Shown: positions 19,957 to 28,348 of the stretch, piece by piece
How positions within the stretch are numbered: the stretch's first letter is position 1
How the letters are laid out: every line of letters begins with the position of its first letter
Virus record (IMG/VR): IMGVR_UViG_3300025626_000025
Location: 1 to 62,834 of that record
Strand: one strand, 5' to 3'
Origin: a virus
DNA length: 62,834 nucleotides
Notes under the pieces: generated by a model
Databases searched by the model: none
The model's input: the letters and a program-made list of their open reading frames with translations, nothing else
Told to the model about the DNA's origin: nothing
Program-made: the position numbers and the translations under genes

Positions 19957-20985
19957 ATGTTCGGCGGCACAAAACATAATAGACCAGAAGTGTTCGAAAG
20001 ACGCCAAGCTGGTCAAAGTAAGACTTCATACCAATCATTCCCAGCACAACCCCATCCACATAGCATGTTGATGGTGTTTAAAAAATACGACTATGCCAAG
20101 CTTCAAAACGGATTTAACAGGCGAGAAGCAACTGGCGTCACACGTTCTGGAAGAGCATCTGGCGTAGGTTTAAGGTCTTCTAATTCTATCGAACTGCCGT
20201 TTCCAAAACAACTTACAGATGGAACTGATTTGAGAATAAATGGTTTTGAACGTGATCCCTTCACAGAGACAATTGCAAGTAAACTAGCATCTTTCTCTGC
20301 TGGTGGTGATGTTGGAGATGTCCCTGGTTTGATACAATCAACAGGTGCTGGTTTGATGAGTGCTTTATCTGGTGGAAATGTTGGTGGTGGTCTTAGTAAC
20401 GTCGCAAGTCAATTTTTGGGTACTTCCATTAAAGATGTTGCATCAGGCGCTCAGTATCTATTGCGAAATAGTCCATTGATGTCTGGTACAGTAGGGAAGT
20501 CTGTTGATATTGCTACGAACCAAACATTGAACCCACGTGAAACTCTTGCCTTTGAGGGTGTCAATTTGAGAAGTCATCAGTTTTCTTGGGAATTGTATCC
20601 AAATAATGCTACTGACTCAGAGCGTATCCGCAACATTGTTGGTATGATCAAAAAGAATTCTTTGCCTACAGTCACTGATTTGGCAGGCATACCCAAAGCT
20701 TTCCTACAATACCCATCTACAGTTGATCTGTATTTGCTTGGTGTTAATGAAGACCATTTCATTAAATTTAAAACATCTATGGTAACTCAATTTACTGTTG
20801 ACTATGGTTCTGGTGGTGGCGTTGCTATCATGAAGGGTGGTAAGCCAGCAGGAGTTCAAATCCAATTATCATTCCAAGAACTAGAAATCGAAACCGCACA
20901 TGATTATGGCGTAGGGTCTAACGAAATACAACAATCGGTTCTGAGGGGACAATCAACAGGCGGTAGAGGTAGCGAAAATGGCTAA
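19957..20985 (+). CDS. 48: baseplate tail-tube cap, T4 gp48
   Basis: This 342-residue protein matches T4 gp48 (364 residues), which caps the baseplate hub and, with gp54, starts the tail tube. Typical segments are the Ala/Gly-rich middle (TGAGLMSALSGGNVGGGLSNVASQFLG), then NQTLNPRETLAFEGVNLRSHQFSWELYPNNATDSERIRNIVGMIKKNSLP, and the C-terminal VQIQLSFQELEIETAHDY strand. It is first in the plus-strand baseplate operon and overlaps gp53 by eight bases. Confidence 0.82.
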   Translation: MFGGTKHNRPEVFERRQAGQSKTSYQSFPAQPHPHSMLMVFKKYDYAKLQNGFNRREATGVTRSGRASGVGLRSSNSIELPFPKQLTDGTDLRINGFERDPFTETIASKLASFSAGGDVGDVPGLIQSTGAGLMSALSGGNVGGGLSNVASQFLGTSIKDVASGAQYLLRNSPLMSGTVGKSVDIATNQTLNPRETLAFEGVNLRSHQFSWELYPNNATDSERIRNIVGMIKKNSLPTVTDLAGIPKAFLQYPSTVDLYLLGVNEDHFIKFKTSMVTQFTVDYGSGGGVAIMKGGKPAGVQIQLSFQELEIETAHDYGVGSNEIQQSVLRGQSTGGRGSENG

Positions 20986-21352
20986 ATATTTTGAACAATT
21001 TCCTTTGATAAATTACGAAGGTAGGCTAGTGCGTGACATTACACGTAGAAGTAGCTTTACTAAAGAAGTTTCTACAAACCCACTTCTACATTTGCCTTAC
21101 ACCATTAAAGAAGGTCAAAGACCAGAAGATATTGCTGAGTTCTATTATGGGTCTACTGATTACACATGGTTGGTATATCATTCTAATAACATAACTGATC
21201 CATATCACGAGTGGCCTAAATCAGAAGCAGATTTTAATAACTATCTGATCGATAAGTATGGTGAACAATCAGGTTTGGTTGGCGAAGATATTGTTGACTG
21301 GACTAGAGACGATAATGATGAAAACATCATTTATTATTATAAAGAGGTTTAA
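20978..21352 (+). CDS. 53: baseplate wedge subunit, T4 gp53
   Basis: This 124-residue protein carries the gp53/LysM-like core: PLLHLPYTIKEGQRPEDIAEFYYGSTDYTWLVYHSNNITDPYHEWP. Gp53 joins adjacent baseplate wedges to close the hexagon. The N terminus INYEGRLVRDITRRSSF is also typical. It is shorter than T4 gp53 (196 residues), as in cyanophages. It overlaps the end of gp48, and three bases separate it from the next gene. Confidence 0.82.
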   Translation: MAKYFEQFPLINYEGRLVRDITRRSSFTKEVSTNPLLHLPYTIKEGQRPEDIAEFYYGSTDYTWLVYHSNNITDPYHEWPKSEADFNNYLIDKYGEQSGLVGEDIVDWTRDDNDENIIYYYKEV

Positions 21353-21355
21353 GAC

Positions 21356-21613
21356 ATGGCAGTAGATATTGTAAAACTAGCCCCAGAATCCTTCAGAACA
21401 ATCTATCTTCGTAAAGAGGATCGTATTATCTTGCGTACTGAGCAAGGTCGTAAAATTATTATTAAAAGAATTATTCCAGATGAGTGGAAGCCTTGGAAAA
21501 TCTACGACCAAGAACTCGCGGATAACAATAATAAGAAAGAGATATTCTTAGTTGATAACCAATTCTTGCCACAAATATCTGCTAACTTCATCAAGAAAAT
21601 GGGTAATAGATAA
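21356..21613 (+). CDS. small protein between gp53 and gp27
   Basis: This 85-residue basic protein reads MAVDIVKLAPESFRTIYLRKEDRIILRTEQGRKIIIKRIIPDEWKPWKIYDQEL and ends NFIKKMGNR. It shares its last base with the gp27 start. It may be a small baseplate component or assembly factor; I do not recognise a T4 counterpart. Similar short genes occupy this place in some marine T4-like genomes. Confidence 0.5.
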   Translation: MAVDIVKLAPESFRTIYLRKEDRIILRTEQGRKIIIKRIIPDEWKPWKIYDQELADNNNKKEIFLVDNQFLPQISANFIKKMGNR

Positions 21614-22998
21614 TGGCAGGAACTGGTAGTGGCGATTTTGCTCCATCAGTCTGTGAAGTTTTAAACGCAGTTATAACTTCGCATTCTGGAAATAAGAAAA
21701 CAGATATAGCACAGATGGTGACTAAGTTCGAGATTAATCAATCTATGAACTCAATGAGCTATTATGGTTCTATTACTGTGCAAGATAGCATTGGTCTACT
21801 CGAAACCTTTCCATTGAGATCAGAAGAAACACTTGATCTTAAAATCAAGGGATATGATTTAAACACTGAAGTCAATATGAAAACTCACATATTCAGAATT
21901 GACAACATCCAAGCCAGTGAGAGTTCTGGTCAAGTGATATATGACATCAATTTCGTTTCTAATATTTCTTACAACGCATCCAAAAGAAAGATTACTAAAG
22001 CTTACCAAAGTTCCATTAGTGATATTAGCAAAAAAGTTTTCAATACATATTTTGCAAGTTTGGGTAACACTAGATATTTGGACGATAATAACAGAACCCT
22101 TGAGTTTGCTACTGCAAGGCATACTATTTCTGAAGAGCCAGATAGAAGTCTCTTTGTTCAGCCCACGGCAAACATGGTAAAATGTGTCATCCCAAATATG
22201 ATACCAACTGAAGCTATGCATTTCCTATATACGCAAGCATACCAACCAGAGACACCTTCAAACTCGTTTAAATTTTTCGAGACACTAAAGAACTTTTATT
22301 TTGCGTCGGATGAATACTTCATTAAGACTGCCCAGAGAAAAGACCTTGTTAATCTATTTTATGCCCCAGCTTCATCAGTTGATGGCACTAAACCTACTGA
22401 TCAAACAAATAGGGTTGAAGAGATAAGAATTGTCTCTAAGGGAATTGATACTGCTTCTGATATATTCTCAGGTGGTTACAAAAATAGAGTTATGGAACTT
22501 GATCTGGTGAGAAGACAGGTAGTCATGAATGAATTCGATTATTCTAAAGATGCAAGCTATATCGACATGTCGGGAAATCCACGCAATCTTGCTGATAACC
22601 CACATACAGCACAATTCAGAGAAGACACATTTACTGAAGAAAACGCAAGAGATTTTACTGTATTCAAAGATTACCAACAAGTTGGAGATATACCTAGTTC
22701 TTTGCATACAGATAGGTATATGCCACAAATCATTTCAAACAGACTTTCATATCACGAACACCTTCACGCCACTATAGTGAGTTGTTCCATGAAAGGTAGA
22801 ATAGACATTATGCCAGGAATGATCGTAAATTTAGACATTAAGTCTTTGGATGGTATCAGCAATCTATCAAGAAATGCGACTCTTAGTGGTAGATACATGG
22901 TAGAGACAACTCGACATATACGTGATGATGAAAATGTATTAAATGCAACGCTTACATTAGTTAAGTTTGATTGGAGTAAAGGTGAAGTAGATGTCTGA
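21613..22998 (+). CDS. 27: baseplate central hub protein, T4 gp27-like
   Basis: This 461-residue protein is in the place and has the size of gp27-like hub proteins (T4 gp27: 391 residues), which form the trimeric ring connecting tube and spike. Features include MVTKFEINQSMNSMSYYGSITVQDSIGLLE, LDLKIKGYD, THIFRIDNIQASESSGQVIYDINFVS, and a VgrG-like late strand HEHLHATIVSCSMKGRIDIMPGMIVNLDI. Its last eight bases overlap the spike gene, as gp27 and gp5 must form one complex. Confidence 0.82.
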   Translation: MAGTGSGDFAPSVCEVLNAVITSHSGNKKTDIAQMVTKFEINQSMNSMSYYGSITVQDSIGLLETFPLRSEETLDLKIKGYDLNTEVNMKTHIFRIDNIQASESSGQVIYDINFVSNISYNASKRKITKAYQSSISDISKKVFNTYFASLGNTRYLDDNNRTLEFATARHTISEEPDRSLFVQPTANMVKCVIPNMIPTEAMHFLYTQAYQPETPSNSFKFFETLKNFYFASDEYFIKTAQRKDLVNLFYAPASSVDGTKPTDQTNRVEEIRIVSKGIDTASDIFSGGYKNRVMELDLVRRQVVMNEFDYSKDASYIDMSGNPRNLADNPHTAQFREDTFTEENARDFTVFKDYQQVGDIPSSLHTDRYMPQIISNRLSYHEHLHATIVSCSMKGRIDIMPGMIVNLDIKSLDGISNLSRNATLSGRYMVETTRHIRDDENVLNATLTLVKFDWSKGEVDV

Positions 22999-24385
22999 TT
23001 ATGGATTAGGAATTAAAGACCCATTATGGTTTGTTGGGGTTATCGAAGATAATGATGATCCACGTAAAGAGGGTCGGGTTAAAGTAAGAGCCTTTGGTAT
23101 TCATGGAACTAATAGGGATGTTGCTACAGAGGACTTACCTTGGGCTATATGTATCCACGGCGGTTACGACGTTAATATTGTGCCAAAGACAAACTCTTGG
23201 GTATTTGGTTTCTTCATTGATGGACGTGGCGCACAACAGCCAATGATAATTGGTGTGATACCATCACAGATGACTAAAGTTATGAACCCTGAGGTGGATG
23301 GATGGGGTGCGTTACCAAGAGATAATGCCGCATTACGTGCAGAAGGTTCAGACCCAGAAAGTTTTGGTCAACCTCAACAGCACAGACTTGTTCGTGGCGA
23401 GTACATTGATGAGACTTATGTTCTGCAACAGCAAACTATGCGTACTAGAGATGTGAGAGTTGGTGGAGATGATAGTGATTCAAGAACGTGGTCAGAACCC
23501 CCAACAGCATACAACGCAACATATGGATTTAACAGAGTTATTCATTCTGGTGCAAACTCGATTGAAATAGATAGCACCCCTGGTTCTGAGAGAATTATGA
23601 TCTGGCACACGTCGGGGTCTTATGTTCAAGTAGATAGTCAGGGTACAAAAACAGATAAATCAGTTAGTGATAAGTATGAAGTAAACGATAGGAACCAACA
23701 CGTAGTTGTTGGTGGCATGAGTACAGTTACAATTAACGGCAACAGCTACGTACATGTAAACGGCAATAAAATCGAAGAGATAAATGGCGACTTTCAACAG
23801 TTAGTACATGGCAATCATCTCCTTTCTGTTGGTGGTCAATCGACACTGCAAGCAGGCAACCAAGTACAAATTCGTGGTGCTGATGTTAAGATGGAAGCTA
23901 ATGTGGGTACTATGTCGATTAAAGCTGAGAAAGAACTACAGACTGAGGCTGGTATTGGTTGGTACGCCAAAGCACCATTCGTTTGGGCAGAAGCAACACA
24001 AAATATGAATGTCAAGGGCAATAACATGAATTTGTTTGCCACGACAGAAATGAACATCAAGTCGGCTGATCTTAATATCATTGGTACAGGCACTACTGAT
24101 ATGAGAGGTGGTGTACTAACACTTGGTTCGGACGGTAAGTTGTCTGTTAGAGGAACAACTGTTTACGTGGATGATGTTGTTCGCATGGCTGAGGGTGGAG
24201 CAGATACCGCACATGCTGATGGCGACATTGCAACCGCTGAGGCTTCTAAGGGTGCAAGTAAGGTGGAAGCACCAGAACCAGTGACATTAAGTACAGATGT
24301 AGCCCCCGCAGACCTTCCTTCTGCTAGTGGCGAAGGAATTGCATCACAAGATGATGGTTCTGATGATGGTGGGACGCTTGTTTGA
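22991..24385 (+). CDS. 5: baseplate spike, gp5-like, without lysozyme domain
   Basis: This 464-residue protein has an N-terminal OB fold (LWFVGVIEDNDDPRKEGRVKVRAFGIHG to FGFFIDGRGAQQPMIIGVIP) like T4 gp5 and VgrG. A beta-helix spike follows (repeats such as SYVQVDSQGTKTDKS, HVVVGGMSTVTINGNSYVHVNGN and MKAEANVGTMSIKAEKELQTEAG). No region matches the lysozyme domain that T4 gp5 carries between these parts. The C terminus is Ala/Asp/Ser-rich and disordered-looking. The peptidoglycan-cutting function is probably supplied by the M15 peptidase domain of the next gene product. Confidence 0.82.
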   Translation: MSDYGLGIKDPLWFVGVIEDNDDPRKEGRVKVRAFGIHGTNRDVATEDLPWAICIHGGYDVNIVPKTNSWVFGFFIDGRGAQQPMIIGVIPSQMTKVMNPEVDGWGALPRDNAALRAEGSDPESFGQPQQHRLVRGEYIDETYVLQQQTMRTRDVRVGGDDSDSRTWSEPPTAYNATYGFNRVIHSGANSIEIDSTPGSERIMIWHTSGSYVQVDSQGTKTDKSVSDKYEVNDRNQHVVVGGMSTVTINGNSYVHVNGNKIEEINGDFQQLVHGNHLLSVGGQSTLQAGNQVQIRGADVKMEANVGTMSIKAEKELQTEAGIGWYAKAPFVWAEATQNMNVKGNNMNLFATTEMNIKSADLNIIGTGTTDMRGGVLTLGSDGKLSVRGTTVYVDDVVRMAEGGADTAHADGDIATAEASKGASKVEAPEPVTLSTDVAPADLPSASGEGIASQDDGSDDGGTLV

Positions 24386-24386
24386 T

Positions 24387-24394
24387 GATAAATA
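24387..24394 (+). promoter_or_regulatory. late-promoter-like octamer
   Basis: GATAAATA starts just after the stop codon of the spike gene, 29 bases before the start at 24423. Confidence 0.45.
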
Positions 24395-24422
24395 TAAGTA
24401 ACAGAGACTAGGGAAAGCAGTA

Positions 24423-26147
24423 ATGGAAAAGAACTTAACCAATCGTGATTGGTGTTTAAGTCCAGATGAAGAAAAGGTGTTTAAAGCCTCGCCTCAGGCG
24501 TTGGCTAATTCTAATGGTGAACTCACTTTATCCCAAATTGAAGTTTTTGAAAATTCGTTCGCAAAAAATATAGTTGCTGATTCTGAAAGTAATCCTATTG
24601 TCTTGGCGGTTAATAAATACGGCGACACATTTGCGGATAACCTAAACCTAATAAACAATACCATCAACACGAATACCTTCGTGACTGCGAATATTCAAAA
24701 TTATACATTGCTCCAAACAAGAATTTTAAATGGTCCAATATCTCAAATTGAATTTGCACAGTTTCTTAAAGAATATAACTATTCGCCCATATCAGCTAAC
24801 TTCTCTGCAAATCAAAATCCCCCTAAGTTTTTAAGAGAGCTTGATGACTTCTACAGAGGAAGTTATGCAGATTCTGTTCTGGGTGGATTTTGTTCATTAA
24901 TGCCCAACGTATTTGGCGCAATAGGCGGTTTCTTTATTATTATTGGTCAAGTTGAGGGTCTTATTGGTGATGCTCTTAGTTTCATCTCTAAAATTAGGAA
25001 CATCGAAGACCCACTCAAAGCTTTGTTTGAAGCAATTAAAGTAAAGGCTCTCATAGAAGCAATTAAAAAGAAAATAACTGATGCGGTTATGGGTACTATA
25101 AATAAGATCAAGGACGCCATACAAAACTTTAATATGGCTGACATTATGGGTAATGTAGAAAGCTTTATTCAAGACAAGATTGTCGGTAAAGTTGAAGCAG
25201 TTAAAGACCAGATTGGTAGATTTTTTTCTGAAGAGAATTTAAATAAAATACAATCTAAACTAAAAGGTATGATTGATTATGCAGTTGGTTTGTTTGATAA
25301 CCCATCCTTAGAAGAGATCATGTTTTTGATGGCACGTATTTGTGGTTTTGCTGCTGGTGTAGAAGCTATTATTAAAGGAGTTAAATCTCCTCTTGATGCC
25401 ATTGCAGATGAATACGAAACTGCGCGCAACACAATCAGGTCTGCTACTGGTCAAGTAACTAGTAGAATAGTTGAGGCTGGTGGTATTAGGTTTAGTGATG
25501 AAGAAAGAGCTAGAAGAACAAGAGAAGCATATGACGTGTGGACAGCACCAAATGACGATATTGTTACGACTTCACTTCCTGATGTCGATCTTGAAACTGA
25601 CGCGACACGACCACCGCCAATGCAAGTGCCAGACTGGATAGCCTCGCAAGAAGGTTATGGTAGAGAGTACATACCAACTTGGGATGAGATTAAAAACAAT
25701 AACCATCCTGTATTCAATCCAGTTGGTGGTTGGGTGCGCAATATTTGGCCAGGCGAAAGTGAACCAATTCTTGGCTCCTTGGGTTGGACTGGTGGTGAAC
25801 ATACTATGACGACAAAGATATATATTTTGAGACTGAATAAAAGAATGAATGAATTGCACCCAGGGTTTGGTTCGTTTAGAATAAACAGCCTTTATAGAAA
25901 TGAAAAATACCAAAGGTATTTGAGAGATATAAAAAAATATCCTGGCGTTGCGCTACATTCTCAACATTTGTTGGGCAAAGCTGTAGATATTGCTGTTAGT
26001 AGTTGGACTAGACAAATGCGAACCGACTTGGTGAATGAAGGTAGGAAAATAGGATTTACTAGTTTCGGATACTATCGTAGCAAGAATTTCATCCACTTAG
26101 ATTGGAGAGCGCAAAGTGATGCGAGAACTTGGGGAACAAGATGGTAG
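24423..26147 (+). CDS. virion protein with C-terminal M15 peptidase domain
   Basis: This 574-residue protein ends in a peptidase M15-type domain: LHSQHLLGKAVDIAV gives His515 and Asp522, and FGYYRSKNFIHLDWR gives His558, the usual zinc ligands, with Asp560 beside. Such domains cut peptide cross-links of peptidoglycan. The middle part (residues about 160-330) has amphipathic and hydrophobic helices (FGAIGGFFIIIGQVEGLIGDALSF), which might contact membranes. Placed between the gp5-like spike and gp25, it is probably a baseplate hub component that opens the cell wall during infection. Three bases after the GATAAATA block comes AGTAACAG, with GGGAAAG as a weak ribosome site. Confidence 0.75.
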   Translation: MEKNLTNRDWCLSPDEEKVFKASPQALANSNGELTLSQIEVFENSFAKNIVADSESNPIVLAVNKYGDTFADNLNLINNTINTNTFVTANIQNYTLLQTRILNGPISQIEFAQFLKEYNYSPISANFSANQNPPKFLRELDDFYRGSYADSVLGGFCSLMPNVFGAIGGFFIIIGQVEGLIGDALSFISKIRNIEDPLKALFEAIKVKALIEAIKKKITDAVMGTINKIKDAIQNFNMADIMGNVESFIQDKIVGKVEAVKDQIGRFFSEENLNKIQSKLKGMIDYAVGLFDNPSLEEIMFLMARICGFAAGVEAIIKGVKSPLDAIADEYETARNTIRSATGQVTSRIVEAGGIRFSDEERARRTREAYDVWTAPNDDIVTTSLPDVDLETDATRPPPMQVPDWIASQEGYGREYIPTWDEIKNNNHPVFNPVGGWVRNIWPGESEPILGSLGWTGGEHTMTTKIYILRLNKRMNELHPGFGSFRINSLYRNEKYQRYLRDIKKYPGVALHSQHLLGKAVDIAVSSWTRQMRTDLVNEGRKIGFTSFGYYRSKNFIHLDWRAQSDARTWGTRW

Positions 26148-26557
26148 TAAATTTAATATCAAATAGACAGAAGAAGATTTCAATTTATTCTGATTTCAAG
26201 AAAGACCTTGAGATCAGCCCATTGTCTCAAGACTTAACAGTATTCAAAGATGAAGATAGTGTTAAGGAATCTATACGAAACATTCTTCTCACTGATCGTG
26301 GCGAAAGACTTATGCAACCAACAATTGGCGGCAATCTTAGAGCTATGTTGTTCGAGAACATCACTCCAGGAGTTTTGACTCTAATCGAAGACCAAGTACG
26401 CACAACCCTTGAGTTGCACGAACCAAGGGCAGAGATAATTGATGTGGAAGTTTCGTCAAACCTAGACGATAATGTAGTCAGAATTAGAATTCAATTTTAT
26501 ATTTTAAATAATCAACAACCTATATCAGTTGATGTATTTTTAGAGAGGACCAGATAA
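26141..26557 (+). CDS. 25: baseplate wedge protein, T4 gp25
   Basis: This 138-residue protein belongs to the gp25/GpW family, shared by contractile tails and type VI secretion (TssE). It shows SIYSDFKKDLEISPLSQDLTVFKDEDSVKESIRNILLTDRGERLMQPTIGGNLRAMLFE, including the conserved LLT-RGER-M-P--G core. Gp25 joins the wedge to the sheath and helps start sheath assembly. TTG 26129 opens the frame but ATG 26141 behind GGGGAA is preferred. It overlaps the end of the M15 protein gene and directly abuts gp6. Confidence 0.9.
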   Translation: MVVNLISNRQKKISIYSDFKKDLEISPLSQDLTVFKDEDSVKESIRNILLTDRGERLMQPTIGGNLRAMLFENITPGVLTLIEDQVRTTLELHEPRAEIIDVEVSSNLDDNVVRIRIQFYILNNQQPISVDVFLERTR

Positions 26558-28348
26558 ATGGTTAAGCTAAACATTTCAGAATTAGACTTTGAAGCAGTAA
26601 AGGAACAATTCAAAGATTATCTGCAAACTCAGACACAGTTCAAAGACTATAACTTCGATGGGTCGAACATGTCTGTGATGCTTGACGTCTTGGCTTACAA
26701 CACATTCCAAAACAACTTCTATACCAACATGGCAATTAACGAGATGTTCCTTGACTCTGCCGTGATGCGCAACTCTGTTGTTTCACATGCCAAAGAATTG
26801 AACTACCTTCCACGAAGCCGAAGATCAGCAAAAGCTGTTGTGGCAGTTACATTCACAGATTCGACAGCGACAGGACAATCTATTACGATACCACAGTATC
26901 AGCCATTTACAACCATACACAATGGTGAAAACTTTGAGTTTGTTACTAATCAAGCATATGTTGCTAAGAAAACTGCGCCTAATACATTCGTAGCAGAGAA
27001 CGTAGAAATCTTTGAAGGTCAAATGTTGGCGAGTTTCGAACGTGAAGGCTTCTTTGTTGACGAAGATGGTATCCTACGTGTGGTACTCTCGAATGAAAAT
27101 TCTGACACAGAATCCATTGCAGTGTTTGTTGACGCTGAAGCTACAGAAAACGAAAACGTATTCTTGCGTAAGAATGACATCTTTGGTGTTGGGGCAACAG
27201 ATAAAGTATTCTACATCGAACCATATTACGATGGTCGTTATACAATTTATTTCGGAAACAATGTTTTTGGCTTCCAACCAGAAGAGTTTGAGGACATTAG
27301 AGTAAGATACAGAATTACTTCTGGTACTGAAGGTAACGGTGCTAAGTCATTCTCAATGGCTACTAGCTTCGGTAGTGCCGTAGTGACAACCACGCAAAAT
27401 GCTGCTGGTGGTGCTGAGAGAGAAAGCATCGAAAGCATTAGATACTTTGCCCCCAAAAGTTTGCAAATTCAAGAACGTGCGGTTACAACATCTGATTACG
27501 AAATTCTTTTGAAAACACAATTCCCAGAAATCCAAGCAGTTGCGGCTTATGGCGGTGAAGACCTTGACCCACCAAAGTTTGGTAAGGTTGCTATTTCTGT
27601 ATACCTTGGACAAGGACAAGAAAGTCTTTCTAACACACTTTCAAATACATATATTGAATATCTTAGAGAAAGAAGTCCACTTGCAATTGAACCTATATTC
27701 GTTGCAACTAAATTCATGTATGGTTGTGCGGTTGTTGACTTGTATTACAATCCTAAGCTAACACGCAAGTCTTCTGGTGACATCGAAACACTAGCGAGAA
27801 ATGCCATTGCGGATTATAACACACAGTATCTTGATGACTTCAATACTCAGTTAAGAGTTTCTGCCCTTTCAGCGGCAATAGACAATATCGACATTTCTGT
27901 GACAAGTAACGACATTTCTGTAATGCCTTACATCGAATACTCTCCAGCAACTAACGTATCTCTAAATCCAACATTTAAATTTGTTGCTAAGTTGATCAAA
28001 CCTTATCCTTTTGATGAGGAAAGAGGATTTGAGACATACAAACCAGCAATTAAAACTGGTGTATTCTCGTATAACGGATCAAATGTTTACTTGCAAGATG
28101 ATGGTGTTGGCAAAATTCAAATCATTACGAGTGATGTTGCTAACCCTAAAGTGGTTAAGCCTTCTATTGGTACTGTAGACTACGATACAGGAGAAGTCAA
28201 CTTGGTGGGCTTCATCACAGACGGATATACTGGTTCTGGTATTAAATTCATGGCTAGTACAGTAAAGAACGATATTACTGCCCCGAATGGTAGAATATTT
28301 ACTGTGAAAGACACAGACGTAACAATCAATCTAATTGAGATGAAATAA
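26558..28348 (+). CDS. 6: baseplate wedge protein, T4 gp6
   Basis: This 596-residue protein matches T4 gp6 (660 residues), which forms the continuous ring of the baseplate wedges and belongs to the gpJ family. Typical parts are LNISELDFEAVKEQFKDYLQTQTQFKDYNFDGSNMSVMLDVLAYNTFQNNFYTNMAINEMFLDSAVMRNSVVSHAKELNYLPRSRRSA, and RAVTTSDYEILLKTQFPEIQAVAAYGGEDLDPP. It begins on the base after the gp25 stop and shares its final base with the next gene. Confidence 0.92.
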   Translation: MVKLNISELDFEAVKEQFKDYLQTQTQFKDYNFDGSNMSVMLDVLAYNTFQNNFYTNMAINEMFLDSAVMRNSVVSHAKELNYLPRSRRSAKAVVAVTFTDSTATGQSITIPQYQPFTTIHNGENFEFVTNQAYVAKKTAPNTFVAENVEIFEGQMLASFEREGFFVDEDGILRVVLSNENSDTESIAVFVDAEATENENVFLRKNDIFGVGATDKVFYIEPYYDGRYTIYFGNNVFGFQPEEFEDIRVRYRITSGTEGNGAKSFSMATSFGSAVVTTTQNAAGGAERESIESIRYFAPKSLQIQERAVTTSDYEILLKTQFPEIQAVAAYGGEDLDPPKFGKVAISVYLGQGQESLSNTLSNTYIEYLRERSPLAIEPIFVATKFMYGCAVVDLYYNPKLTRKSSGDIETLARNAIADYNTQYLDDFNTQLRVSALSAAIDNIDISVTSNDISVMPYIEYSPATNVSLNPTFKFVAKLIKPYPFDEERGFETYKPAIKTGVFSYNGSNVYLQDDGVGKIQIITSDVANPKVVKPSIGTVDYDTGEVNLVGFITDGYTGSGIKFMASTVKNDITAPNGRIFTVKDTDVTINLIEMK

